Notes: a model not told the origin generated them from the sequence alone. A stretch of DNA of 64,000 nt from Gammaproteobacteria bacterium (GCA_026707735.1 JAPOWH010000003.1:172566-236565); one strand, 5' to 3'; positions 51,528 to 60,917 are shown, counted from the stretch's first letter. Translations and numbers: made by a program.

Positions 51528-53174
51528 TTAGAGTTCGACCTCCTCAATGGCCTCACCGTATTCTTCCACCAGAAAATCTCTGAGTTGATCCGTTGAGAGG
51601 TCTTTCTGAACAATTGTCCCCTCTGAGTTGAGAAGATAGGTCTTGGGAATACCATTGACGCCGTAGGAAGTGACAACTTCTCCCTCAAAGTCCTCGAGCT
51701 CGCCTAGATTGATCCACGTGGGGTTGTACGTTTCGGAACCTTCTCTCCACTTCGCGGGCTCTTCATCGATTGAAATGGAGACGATTTCAAACCCACGGTT
51801 GTGGTAGGACGCATACAAGTCTCTTAGCGCGGGAAATGTTGCTATGCACCCTCCGCACCAGGATGCCCAGAAATCGACCAGAACAAAGTCGTTTTCTGAG
51901 AGTATGTCGTTCAATGCCACTTCATCGCCACTCAAGTTCGGTAGGGCGAAATGAGGAGCTTGTTTGCCAATTGTGAGACTCAAGTCATTGCCTGCTCGAG
52001 CAAGATTGAGCGCATGTGCGTTTCGATCTTGTATAACACGCCGTAGCACTAAGTCCCTATCAAGAGAATTGGCTAATCTGTCGTATATTGGCAGTGCTTC
52101 TTCGTCGCCCCAATAGGCCCCCAATTCCAGTGCTAGGAGCACGTCCATCGGATCCTCTGCGTTTGCAGCGACATCTTCCAGAAAGTCGTATCGGAGGCGG
52201 TTCAATTTGAGCAGGAGATCACGATATCTCGGTGTTTCTGCCACAGATGATTCAACCGAACGTTCATCCGAACCATCGTCGCTCTCTTCGGTAGCGACAT
52301 GCTCTTCTCGCGCTTTCTCCGCGTCTAGATAGTCCTGATACGCGACTTGGTAGTCGTGGTGGGTTGACAGGTATTCTTTGCTTTGTTGCCACGCATCGAT
52401 CAGTTTGGAGTGTTTTCCTTTGCTTGAAGTGGCGAAAATATTGCGGAGCGAGGTGTCGTGCGACGAGAGCGTTATTGTTGCTCCTGGCTCGACCACCGCG
52501 TGGGTTTGGCCAAAATCGGAAAGCGAGGCAATAGATATATTGACAACTCGCGGTTCGTCGACTTCCCCCTCGATCACAAACTTGCCGTTGTTAAGCATCA
52601 CCTTGCCGAAGATCAATCCGCGTGTTGCTCCTGAGGCGTCGTACTCGGACGCTCGGACGCGCGCGACTGCACCGTCCAATTCACCCTCACCGAAAGAAAG
52701 ATCGCCGGTAATGGTGAACGCTTGTGAGACATCTCTAACTTTGCTAGAGACTTCAAGCAACTCCAAATGCGCGTATTTCTTATTGACCGCAAACGAGGTC
52801 GTCGAACCAGGAGAAATAAGGACCTTCAAAGTCGAGGGATTACCCTCGCCAGCATAGAGCAAAATCCGAGCATCAATTTGTTCGTCGATCTCTCCCTCTA
52901 AGGTCAAGGAGCCATCTTTAAAGTGCCCCGATGCCAGTTCGACATTTTCTATGACCCCCTCTGGACTGACGATTTCGTGCGCGACGACTACTCGTGCTTT
53001 GGACCAATCCATGTCGTCTGGTACACGCGTGGGTCGTTCGTCGGCATAATCCAAAAGCATTATTCCGTCGGGCTTAAGCTCTCCCGTTACTGTGAATTGC
53101 TGCGCCGAATCAAGCTCAGCTGTCGAACACAGCGAGGCTGCAAACAAACCCCCAATCGCCAATAGGTTCTTCAT
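51528..53174 (-). CDS. Secreted TlpA-like thioredoxin protein D with WCGGC active site
   Basis: The signal peptide ends about ASLCSTAELD. The arrangement is as in the paralogues: QQFTVTGELKPDG and FTITGDLSFGEGELDGAV beta domains, the helix DAWQQSKEYLSTHHDY, a short acidic linker and the redoxin domain. The active site is WCGGCIATFPAL (Cys440/Cys443): Gly replaces the usual Pro, which should change redox potential. Extra cysteines of the lipoprotein paralogues are missing (NSEGTIVQKDL). The ATG at 53174 begins the signal. It is divergent from lipoprotein E, with 445 bp between. Confidence 0.87.
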   Translation of the reverse strand: MKNLLAIGGLFAASLCSTAELDSAQQFTVTGELKPDGIMLLDYADERPTRVPDDMDWSKARVVVAHEIVSPEGVIENVELASGHFKDGSLTLEGEIDEQIDARILLYAGEGNPSTLKVLISPGSTTSFAVNKKYAHLELLEVSSKVRDVSQAFTITGDLSFGEGELDGAVARVRASEYDASGATRGLIFGKVMLNNGKFVIEGEVDEPRVVNISIASLSDFGQTHAVVEPGATITLSSHDTSLRNIFATSSKGKHSKLIDAWQQSKEYLSTHHDYQVAYQDYLDAEKAREEHVATEESDDGSDERSVESSVAETPRYRDLLLKLNRLRYDFLEDVAANAEDPMDVLLALELGAYWGDEEALPIYDRLANSLDRDLVLRRVIQDRNAHALNLARAGNDLSLTIGKQAPHFALPNLSGDEVALNDILSENDFVLVDFWASWCGGCIATFPALRDLYASYHNRGFEIVSISIDEEPAKWREGSETYNPTWINLGELEDFEGEVVTSYGVNGIPKTYLLNSEGTIVQKDLSTDQLRDFLVEEYGEAIEEVEL

Positions 53175-53619
53175 GGTTGATTTCTCTAAGTTTCCCACTA
53201 CAGGATGAGACCAAAAGGTTGACAGTGTCTCGATCCCTAGGTACTGAGATGCTGAATATTGAGAAAGAGTTACACGCTGTATCAAGTTCAAATTTTGGGG
53301 TTTCAACCGAGCACGCTTTGAGATCTCTAGCTAGGAAGTGTTAGCGGTGGTTCCTACTAACAATCAGGCTCTGATCCTTCCTGATTGCTGAACGCTACAC
53401 TGAAACGATCAACGAGATTGTTTTGGGAACTGAGCTAGAAATTTGACTAGCCATGTTTCACTAGTCAACTGAATATCGACAAACTTGCATTGTGTAAACC
53501 CGACTCTTCTTTCAGACAGAGTTGCCGCATCTGACAGACATTTGTTTAATCTGCCCTTTCGCGATGTAACTCTAACAATCGTGTCGTACATCTATTGATC
53601 TCAAGGAGGAGAATACACC
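53175..53619. other. Divergent regulatory region between TlpA-like genes D and E
   Basis: These 445 bp lie between two divergent starts and should contain both promoters. The only clear structure is the inverted repeat at 53443-53468. A 60-codon minus frame (53409-53591) has no features of a gene. Confidence 0.5.
53443..53468. promoter_or_regulatory. Perfect 8-bp inverted repeat, operator candidate
   Basis: TTGACTAG (53443-53450) and CTAGTCAA (53461-53468) are separated by 10 nt, about one helical turn between half-sites, as expected for a dimeric regulator. The TTGAC of each arm could also serve as a -35 element, one in each direction. No T-tract follows, so a terminator is less likely. Confidence 0.45.
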
Positions 53620-55497
53620 ATGAAAAAAACACTCGCGTCCACAGCATTGCTCGGCATTGCCGTTTCAGTTGCCGCATGCAGTCACGCACCGTCGAAGACC
53701 TTCCAGATAGTTGGACATTACATCACAGTTGATCCAAGTATAGAGGAGGCTACGGCATCGGAAGAATCAAGCCAAGAGGCAATTACTACGTTGTCGACCG
53801 CGACCGTAATAGTCACGGATGAAGTCGACAAGGGCAACGAATCAGTCGAGACTATTGAGTTGGCGACGGGGGCGTTTGTGGACGGATTGGTAACTATAGA
53901 GGGCGAGATTGAGCAACCGACCGAAGTGGAAATTTTCGTTCAAGTTGACGAAAACACAAGACTTTCAACAGATGCTCTTCTGGTTCCTGGAGGCGAGGAA
54001 GTTACGTTTGCATTGGTGGACCACAAGGGTGAATACCCTCCCGACCAATTACTTTTGTACGGAGTTTCGAGACGGGCAAAGGATCCTCAGAAAAAGTTTA
54101 CCGTTTCCGGCGACGTGAGTGGTGTAGAGTTGAAGGATCTATCGCTAGCTATCGCCCGCGTAGATAGTTCTAGGTACAACAAAGATGGCAGTCTGCAGCA
54201 TGTGCCGCATGGCTATGTCTTGATTCGGGACAACAAATTTGTAATAGAAGGAGAAGTAGACGAGGTCATGACGGTATCGATCGGAATTGAGAAGGACTGG
54301 GACTTTCGTTCCTCCCGTACCGCCATCGTTGAGCCTATGTCGGAGATAACCGTGATATCACACGGCGCACCACGTACGCTTGTTGCAACTTCAACAGCCT
54401 CTAAACATATTGAACTTGTCGAGAGTTGGCAGCAAAGTGCTGAATTCATGTCAAAGCGGAGGGAATACATAGCAGCTTGGGAAGCGAAGGAACGATTGGA
54501 ACAACAACAAGCTGCACAGCATTCAATTGACAAGCCAATAGATTCGCAAAGCGAAGCAGAAGAGAACCCTACAAGTGATGATGTTGCGAAGGCTTCGGGC
54601 GAAACCGAGGACGCAGAAACTGAAGCAAACGGCTCCGCCGAAAAAGAGGATACGACTGTAGACGAGGAAATGGCGTCCGCCGCACCTGTCGCCGACGGAT
54701 GTGAGCATGTGCCCTTGGATGAGGTGATCCCAAGTCCATGGGACATAGCGTTCTCATCCAATTTTAGCTATCCGGACTGGGTTCTCTTGCGCCAAGAGTT
54801 GGGAAAGATACGTAGTCGCACTCTTGAACACATCGCTGAGAACTCCGAAGATCCCATTAGCGCATTGTTGGCAATGGAGATGGGAGCATTCCGATCAATA
54901 GGGCCGGTCACCGAAACCGATCACCTGGCTCTCGCGATTTATGACAGGATCGCAACGCAGTTGGATGAAGACTTGGTAGCTCGACGTGTCTTGCCGCCCC
55001 GCAATGCGCTTGCTCAGCGGATTGTGGTCAGGCAGAATAACGAGATTCTTGTTCCAGGTCAGAAAGCACCGGGGTTTTCACTGCCCGATCTCGAAGGCAC
55101 AAACCTGGCGCTCTATGACGTTCTTGACAAGAACGAGCTCGTGTTTGTTGACTTCTGGGCTTCGTGGTGTGGTCCTTGCATTGCCACCTTTCCCGACCTA
55201 AAGAAGTTTTATGAAGACTTCAACGGCGATGGATTCGAGATTGTCGTCATTTCTATAGACGACACGTTTGAGGAATGGGAAGAGGCATCGGATGAACACG
55301 ATCTTCCGTGGCCGAACATTGCAGATATTGGAGGATTTCGACAGGAGACACCTACAAACTACGGCGTCGAGTCTATTCCAAAAGGCTTCCTAATAGATTC
55401 GAAGGGGTGCATCTTGCAGAAGGACCTAACAACGGAGTCTCTTGAAAAAGTATTGGTCGCTCAATTCACTGAAGAGTCTGTATTAAGCGCAGAGTAG
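53620..55497 (+). CDS. TlpA-like thioredoxin lipoprotein E
   Basis: The ATG has a strong AGGAGGAG ribosome site 9 nt upstream. The lipobox SVAAC (about residues 16-20) is followed by beta domains (TFQIVGHYITVD; FTVSGDVSGVELKDLSLA), the helix ESWQQSAEFMSKRREY, an acidic linker (about 310-355), the extra cysteine in DGCEHVPLDE and a helical domain. The redoxin domain has WCGPCIATFPDL (Cys517/Cys520) and the second extra cysteine in IDSKGCILQKDL. It is the only plus-strand member of the paralogue set. Its closest relatives are C and F. Confidence 0.9.
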   Translation: MKKTLASTALLGIAVSVAACSHAPSKTFQIVGHYITVDPSIEEATASEESSQEAITTLSTATVIVTDEVDKGNESVETIELATGAFVDGLVTIEGEIEQPTEVEIFVQVDENTRLSTDALLVPGGEEVTFALVDHKGEYPPDQLLLYGVSRRAKDPQKKFTVSGDVSGVELKDLSLAIARVDSSRYNKDGSLQHVPHGYVLIRDNKFVIEGEVDEVMTVSIGIEKDWDFRSSRTAIVEPMSEITVISHGAPRTLVATSTASKHIELVESWQQSAEFMSKRREYIAAWEAKERLEQQQAAQHSIDKPIDSQSEAEENPTSDDVAKASGETEDAETEANGSAEKEDTTVDEEMASAAPVADGCEHVPLDEVIPSPWDIAFSSNFSYPDWVLLRQELGKIRSRTLEHIAENSEDPISALLAMEMGAFRSIGPVTETDHLALAIYDRIATQLDEDLVARRVLPPRNALAQRIVVRQNNEILVPGQKAPGFSLPDLEGTNLALYDVLDKNELVFVDFWASWCGPCIATFPDLKKFYEDFNGDGFEIVVISIDDTFEEWEEASDEHDLPWPNIADIGGFRQETPTNYGVESIPKGFLIDSKGCILQKDLTTESLEKVLVAQFTEESVLSAE

Positions 55498-55982
55498 AGC
55501 TGGAGTCTCAGCGTCAGTCGTCGGCCTCTTGGCGGGAAACGTTATGGTGGTTTTCAGGAATCTGAACGACGCGGGCTAGGAACGCTGGGTCGGACTGAAA
55601 TTTTTCAACGCCGAAGAACCCCGAATATTGTTGATGGCTCGACTGTTCTGAATAGTGAAACCTCGCTGAGATGTATCCAAAAGCGAATTCAAGAATTCTT
55701 GCTACTGGCTTTACGCACGAAGGGAAAACGATATTTCCCGCCACCAAATGTCTGTCCATTGATAATTGCATGATTTGATGACATGGCGTAAATCCCGGTA
55801 CAGTGGCTTGCAGCAGTTCTGGTTCAATCGAAGCCGACAGCGAGGTAAACAAGTGGGAAACGTGGAACAATCGGCAATACAGTTCGCGGTTTAGCGAAGG
55901 CCTATTCTCAAATTTGGACCCGTTTGTGCCAAATCGTATGGATAATGCACCTATCACGCAACCAATCGTCTGGATCGCTCAT
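55498..55982. other. Region between lipoprotein E and the EF-hand protein
   Basis: No gene is certain. A minus-strand frame of 147 codons (55514-55957) has ordinary composition but no recognisable family, signal or ribosome site. The plus-strand frame of the EF-hand gene stays open back to 55803, but its signal peptide begins at 55983. Promoters for that gene must lie here. Confidence 0.35.
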
Positions 55983-57224
55983 ATGAAAGAATTACTTGGA
56001 ATTTGCCAGCTGACGCAGAAAACGAGTTTGCATATGGCATTGATCTGCCTACTCACCGTAGCCATTGGTGTGTTCACCATGACTGCTAACGCGCAGAACG
56101 AGAGCGAATCTGACTCTAGTACGCTGCCAATAGCAGGCGACAATGCCCAAAATGTAGCAGTTGCAGACAACGAAGAATCGCCCTCGGCAACGACACAGCG
56201 GCAATTGGCCAGAATTGTGGCAATCTTGCGCTACGAAGCCCGAATAGCAGCGAAGGAAGTTGCCAAAGAAAGTGCAACGTCCAGGCGTGAGGCGAATCGA
56301 AATGCCCTGGAAATTAGCAAAGCTCGCGCGAACGACCGATACGAACGAGAACTCGCGTCTCAGGACTTGGCAAAGGAACGTTCGAAGGAGCGATATGAGA
56401 ACGAACTTGCAGCACAGGATGTTGCTAAGGAACGTTCAAAGGATAGATACGAGAGTGAACTAGCGTCGCAAGACTTCGCAAAAGAGCGATCCGAGAAACG
56501 ATACAAAGCGGAACTTCAAGCACAAGACAAAGCAAAGGAACGTGCGAAGGGAAGGTACGAGAACGAACTCGCAGCACAGGATGTTGCAAGGGAACGCTCG
56601 AAGGAACGATATGAGAACGAACTTGCAGCACAGGATGTTGCAAGGGAACGCTCGAAGGAACGATATGAGAACGAACTTGCAGCACAGGATGTTGCAAGGG
56701 AACGCTCGAAGGAACGATATGAGAACGAACTTGCAGCACAGGATGTTGCAAGGGAACGCTCGAAGGAGCGATATGAGAACGAACTTTCTGCACAGGATGT
56801 TGCAAGGGAACGTGCGAAGGGAAGGTACGAGAGCGAACTTGGCGCCCAGGACGTCGCTAGGGAGCGTTTAGAGGAAAGGTATGACGGCGAACTCGCTACA
56901 TTGGTCGCTGCGCATGAACGGTCTGAGGCGGCATTGGATAAAACAGCAGATGAATACGACGAGAAAGCTCTGGGCAACGCGGTCTTCCTAGCGTTAGATT
57001 CGAACAACGATTTTGAACTTTCCCGTGCAGAATTTGAAACTGGATTGAAAATCTTGGATGCATTGCGAAGTCAAGAGTATCCAGGATTGCGAGAAGCCGA
57101 ATCGGCTCAATTGTCAATTGGCGACAAGTCCGAAGAGAATGATCAATTTGAGATTATGGATTCCGACGAAGACGGCGTACTTTCGCTAGCCGAGTTCAAA
57201 GTGATCGTGGGAAGCTTAAAGTAA
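55983..57224 (+). CDS. Secreted protein with ten 18-residue charged helical repeats and C-terminal EF-hands
   Basis: A signal peptide (about residues 1-38, ending MTANAQNE) targets the periplasm or exterior. Residues about 123-302 are ten copies of an 18-residue unit of the form ELAAQDVARERSKERYEN, rich in Glu/Arg/Lys. Eighteen residues equal five turns of alpha helix, so a long, straight single helix or coiled coil is expected. The C-terminal 90 residues contain two EF-hand loops, DSNNDFELSRAE and DSDEDGVLSLAE, with Asp at positions 1, 3 and 5 and Glu at 12, so calcium binding is likely. It lies between TlpA-like lipoproteins E and F. The overall architecture is unfamiliar to me. Confidence 0.82.
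   Translation: MKELLGICQLTQKTSLHMALICLLTVAIGVFTMTANAQNESESDSSTLPIAGDNAQNVAVADNEESPSATTQRQLARIVAILRYEARIAAKEVAKESATSRREANRNALEISKARANDRYERELASQDLAKERSKERYENELAAQDVAKERSKDRYESELASQDFAKERSEKRYKAELQAQDKAKERAKGRYENELAAQDVARERSKERYENELAAQDVARERSKERYENELAAQDVARERSKERYENELAAQDVARERSKERYENELSAQDVARERAKGRYESELGAQDVARERLEERYDGELATLVAAHERSEAALDKTADEYDEKALGNAVFLALDSNNDFELSRAEFETGLKILDALRSQEYPGLREAESAQLSIGDKSEENDQFEIMDSDEDGVLSLAEFKVIVGSLK
56349..56888 (+). repeat. Ten tandem 54-bp coding repeats
   Basis: Ten in-frame 54-bp units encode the helical repeats. Units 5-8 are almost identical at DNA level, and units 1-4 and 9-10 are increasingly different. The gradient suggests recent expansion from the middle of the array, so repeat number probably varies among strains. 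Confidence 0.9.
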
Positions 57225-57449
57225 TGAAGGCTATCTGAGCCTGCTACAAGTTAGAAGTGGACAGTTGAAATTGTTTGAATCCACTGTGAGGCCACAGGTA
57301 CTCAGCGGCGTCCCAAAATGAAACATCGGTGTCTTCTATGCTTCCAAGCTGTCAGTGGACCAAACACTCATATTTCAAATAGGAGCCTAGAATCTCCAAA
57401 TTACAAATATTAGAGGCCAAATGCAGTTTGTCAGTTGTTTGCTAGCCAA

Positions 57450-59393
57450 CTAGCCACCGATTTCGTCGTTGGCGGGATCAGGCAATTCCTGATCCTCGTC
57501 CGCATCCAGCTGTTCAGACTCGATTGCAGAACCATACCGCAACGCCAAGAGTTCTTCCAATGCGTCTGTGTCAATATCCTTTTCGAGAATACAACCATTG
57601 GAGTCGACTAGGTAGCCTTTGGGAATGGCCTGTACGCCGTAGGAACCTGCGATTGGTCCGTCCCAACCCTCTATTTCGCCAAGGTTGATCCACGGAAGTT
57701 CGTGCTCTTCCGATCCTTCCTCCCAAGCTTCAATCGTGCTATCGATCGATATCGCAATGATTTCGAATCCGTGGTCGTCGTAGGCAGAGTACATTCGCTT
57801 CAAGTCAGGGAAGGTCGCTATGCATGGCCCACACCAAGACGCCCAAAAATCAATGAGCACAATTTCGCTAGCAGCGAGTATGTCATAGAGAGCAATTTCA
57901 TCGCCTTCCAGGTTGGCTAGGCTGAATTCCGGCGCTTTTTGCCCCTGGACCAAAGTCCGATCGTTTTCTTCGGTTTCGATGTAACGCTGCAGATCGTCTC
58001 GACGTGGTGTAACTCGACGCGCTACCAAATCTGAATCCAATTCATCTGCCAGCTTGTCGTAAATGGGAAATGCATCGGATCGATCGACCGAGCGTGAGCC
58101 GTAGGCCCCAAGCTCCATTGCCAGAAGTACATGGAGTGGATCTTCTGCAATATTGGCGATTTCCTTCAATGCATCTCTCCGCATCTCGTCCATCTTCTGC
58201 TGTACGAGCATGTATTCGGGACCATCCTGACTGTTCATCATGTCAAAGACAGTCTGGGAGTTTCCTTCATCAATTTCAACGTGTTCGCATCCTTCGGCGG
58301 TGGTAGCAGCTTGCGACGGTTCCGAAACTTCCGCCACAACTGGCTCGGATTGTTCAGAGGCCGCTGCAGAATCACTCTCCTGTGATTCTGTTGGTTTCGA
58401 GCTGTCTTGCTCCATTGGTTCAGTGTCGCCGTTTTCCGCTTCGTCGCTATCATCATTTATGGCGAAACTTTCCGCCCATGCCACGATCGCGAGCGGGTAC
58501 TCGTCCATAGTCGCTAAGTACTCTGCCGTCCGTTGCCAACTCTCGACGAGTTTGACGTGGAGTCCAGAATCAGCAATTGGAATCAACTCACTGGCGGATT
58601 CGCGCCACGAAAGGGTGATTGTGGAGTTGGGTTCGACAACGGCCTTACCGCGCGATATGGCGTTCTGCCCGAACATCCTAAATGAAACGACGGAAGGTTC
58701 GTTTATGTCGCTTTCGATCAAGAAACTGCCGTCTATCGGCATGACTCTGCCGAAGGTCTTGTTAACGGCCTCGCCGTCCTCGAAGACCGTACCCGTAATC
58801 GTGACGGTAGCATCTGTCAAATCGGTGTCTAGGTTGCTAAAGTCGCCTTTGAACGTGAACTTCGTACCTTCATTGCGGCTACGACGAGAAGCACCAACAA
58901 GCACGAGGCGGTCATCTGGATTCAGAAAGTCATCGGGATAGTCCACCAACGCAAAACGAATGTCTTCACCACCCGGTGTTATCCACGCAGTCGCAGACAG
59001 AGACTCGTCGTCTAAATGAGCCGTGATTTCCACTTCGCGTTCTCCGTCAATTTCACCAGTGAAAGAGAGTTCGCCATCTACAAAACTACCAGAAGCAAGT
59101 TCAACTTTCTCCGCTTCACCAGATTCGTTAGTGGAATCGTAGCTAACAACTACCGTTGCAGTCGACCAGTCCAATGTCTCCGCTTGCTCTGAGTCTTCAA
59201 TGGAATCTTCGCCATCGGTTTTCGAAGCCTCCGAGTCGATAGTCTCCTCTTCTGTGTTCTCGGGTTCTACCTCTTCAATTTCTATTGCAATGAACTCGCC
59301 TGCAATTGTGTATGTTTTCGAGGGACTTGCGCTGCAGCCGACTAACGTCCACGCAATGAACACCAATCCAATCAAACCCAGTTTCTGGTACAT
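57450..59393 (-). CDS. TlpA-like thioredoxin lipoprotein F
   Basis: The lipobox TLVGC (about residues 16-20) marks a lipoprotein. The N-terminal beta domain TYTIAGEFIAIEIEE is followed by an acidic insert, FTFKGDFSNLDTDLTDATV, the helix ESWQRTAEYLATMDEY, a long acidic linker, the extra cysteine in EGCEHVEIDE, a helical region and the redoxin domain. The active site is WCGPCIATFPDL (Cys521/Cys524); the second extra cysteine lies in VDSNGCILEKDI. The ATG at 59393 has no good ribosome site. It is closely related to lipoproteins C and E and convergent with the EF-hand gene. Confidence 0.88.
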   Translation of the reverse strand: MYQKLGLIGLVFIAWTLVGCSASPSKTYTIAGEFIAIEIEEVEPENTEEETIDSEASKTDGEDSIEDSEQAETLDWSTATVVVSYDSTNESGEAEKVELASGSFVDGELSFTGEIDGEREVEITAHLDDESLSATAWITPGGEDIRFALVDYPDDFLNPDDRLVLVGASRRSRNEGTKFTFKGDFSNLDTDLTDATVTITGTVFEDGEAVNKTFGRVMPIDGSFLIESDINEPSVVSFRMFGQNAISRGKAVVEPNSTITLSWRESASELIPIADSGLHVKLVESWQRTAEYLATMDEYPLAIVAWAESFAINDDSDEAENGDTEPMEQDSSKPTESQESDSAAASEQSEPVVAEVSEPSQAATTAEGCEHVEIDEGNSQTVFDMMNSQDGPEYMLVQQKMDEMRRDALKEIANIAEDPLHVLLAMELGAYGSRSVDRSDAFPIYDKLADELDSDLVARRVTPRRDDLQRYIETEENDRTLVQGQKAPEFSLANLEGDEIALYDILAASEIVLIDFWASWCGPCIATFPDLKRMYSAYDDHGFEIIAISIDSTIEAWEEGSEEHELPWINLGEIEGWDGPIAGSYGVQAIPKGYLVDSNGCILEKDIDTDALEELLALRYGSAIESEQLDADEDQELPDPANDEIGG

Positions 59394-59463
59394 CCGAATC
59401 GCCAAATTGTTTTGAAATTACAGGGAATTATATGGGTGCGTCGTGGATTCGTCTGTACTTGGG

Positions 59464-60576
59464 TTACTTTGTTTTCGCGGTTACTGGGGAATAGCTTGTG
59501 CTGCGGCCACCAGCGGGATCTTTACGCAAGGCACCGCGACTGATTAGATCGTTAATGTCCCGTGTAGCCGTGTCCTGAGAGCATTTGGCTATTCTCGCCC
59601 ATTTTGAACTCGTGAGCTTTCCTTCAAAACCGTCGAGAAGCTTGTTCATTACCTTTATTTGGCGATGATTCAAGGGCACTGTTGCAAACCGCGACCAAAA
59701 CTCAGCCTTTGTAAGGACGATGTCAAGATTTTCTTGACTCAGTTTGATAGATCGTAGTAGACACCCAAGAAACCACTCCATCCATTGGGTGACATCCATT
59801 TGACCTTTTTGTGTCCACTCTAGGATTTGATAGTAATCTCTGCGTTCTCTCCGGATTTGGGAAGACATACTGTAGCATCGTTGTAGCGATTTTTCCGATC
59901 TCGCTAGCGCCATATCCGCAACGGCGCGTGCGATGCGTCCGTTTCCATCGTCGAACGGATGGATTGTCAAGAACCATAGGTGTGCGAGTCCTGCGATAAA
60001 CAATGGATGTACCTCGCTGGGACTTTCAAACCAATGCAGAAAGTTTGCCATTTCCGCCTCAACGCGATTTGCGGGAGGCGCTTGAAAGTGAACTCTTTCA
60101 CGGCCCATCGGACCAGAGACCACTTGCATTGGCTGGTTGCGATCATCGCGCCAAGATCCCACATTGATGCGCACCATCCCCGATCTACCGGTTGGAAAGA
60201 GAGAGGCGTGCCAAGCGAATAATCTTTCTTCATCTAACTTTGCATCAAAGTTGGTAGTGGCGTCAAGCGTCATTTCTACAATGCCTTCTACTTGTCTATC
60301 AGCTTCTACGAGTCCCGCAATGTCCATACCAAGCCGGCGAGCTATGGACGAGCGGACCTGATTGGGGTCAAGGTGTTCACCTTCGATATCGCTCGAATTG
60401 ACTACGTCCTCCGTGAGAGTGGTTAGCCGTGCTTCATTCTTGAAGTCAAACCCCAATGCTTCAATTTGGCCCTGCATACGTCCTTGTTCATGGGCAGTCG
60501 TAGCAAGAGGCGAGGCCAGAAGTTCTTCATTCCATGTCATTCTCGGCCACTTTTCTTGTTCCCACAAGTACGGCAT
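59464..60576 (-). CDS. Fic-family AMPylase with inhibitory helix and C-terminal winged helix
   Basis: Fic proteins transfer AMP from ATP onto target proteins. The catalytic motif HPFDDGNGRIAR is at about 206-217. The N-terminal domain (PYLWEQEKWPRMTWNEEL, DUF4172 type) contains SSDIEGE (about 61-67), the (S/T)xxxE(G/N) inhibitory motif, so the protein is a self-inhibited class II Fic protein. The C-terminus (RQIKVMNKLLDGFEG, KWARIAKCSQDTATRDINDLISRG) is a winged helix-turn-helix that can bind DNA. GGAG lies 7 nt before the ATG at 60576. The upstream region is dense in TCTCCGCA sites, pointing to autoregulation by this domain. Confidence 0.93.
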   Translation of the reverse strand: MPYLWEQEKWPRMTWNEELLASPLATTAHEQGRMQGQIEALGFDFKNEARLTTLTEDVVNSSDIEGEHLDPNQVRSSIARRLGMDIAGLVEADRQVEGIVEMTLDATTNFDAKLDEERLFAWHASLFPTGRSGMVRINVGSWRDDRNQPMQVVSGPMGRERVHFQAPPANRVEAEMANFLHWFESPSEVHPLFIAGLAHLWFLTIHPFDDGNGRIARAVADMALARSEKSLQRCYSMSSQIRRERRDYYQILEWTQKGQMDVTQWMEWFLGCLLRSIKLSQENLDIVLTKAEFWSRFATVPLNHRQIKVMNKLLDGFEGKLTSSKWARIAKCSQDTATRDINDLISRGALRKDPAGGRSTSYSPVTAKTK

Positions 60577-60582
60577 GTCTAA

Positions 60583-60676
60583 TCTCCGCAAATTATGCGT
60601 ATATTATAGACGTTATTCTCCGCATCAACGAGCGATCTCTGCAGAAATTGCGGAGAAAAAATAGCTATTCTCCGCA
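60583..60676. promoter_or_regulatory. Cluster of TCTCCGCA operator-like sites upstream of the Fic gene
   Basis: Four copies of the octamer TCTCCGCA occur within 94 bp: 60583-60590, 60617-60624, 60669-60676 and, inverted, 60649-60656. A one-mismatch copy, TCTCTGCA (60636-60643), makes a palindrome with the inverted copy around 5 nt. The first site overlaps the Fic ribosome binding region. The layout suggests cooperative binding of a repressor, possibly the Fic protein's own winged helix. Confidence 0.65.
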
Positions 60677-60917
60677 TGCTAGCTATCGTTTCAACATGCT
60701 CTTTGACTAACGCAGAATTGAGAATTCGCGGGACAACAGTTCTCATGGTTGGTACACGAGTCCAATCTTTTACACGTTGGAGATTGACCAATACATCCTG
60801 ACAGTCAACAGCACGCTGCTCAGAGCTTCTTGGAGCGAAGCGATATTGAGCAAATTGCACAGATGGAGGAGAAGAGCTATCAGTGAAAGTGCAGAGAAGG
60901 GGCCCCGCTAATCAAAA

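Noticed and set aside
55514..55957. 147-codon minus-strand frame between lipoprotein E and the EF-hand gene
   Set aside because: Composition is not absurd but there is no ribosome site, domain or partner; only noted in the intergenic entry.
56349..56888. Regularly spaced repeats that could suggest a CRISPR array
   Set aside because: Units are contiguous 54-bp coding repeats without unique spacers and encode a continuous protein. The same applies to the 204-228-bp repeats at 62575-64000.
56425..57007. Two long minus-strand frames across the 54-bp repeats
   Set aside because: They are antisense shadows of the in-frame repeat array; their low-complexity 'proteins' merely mirror the repeat.
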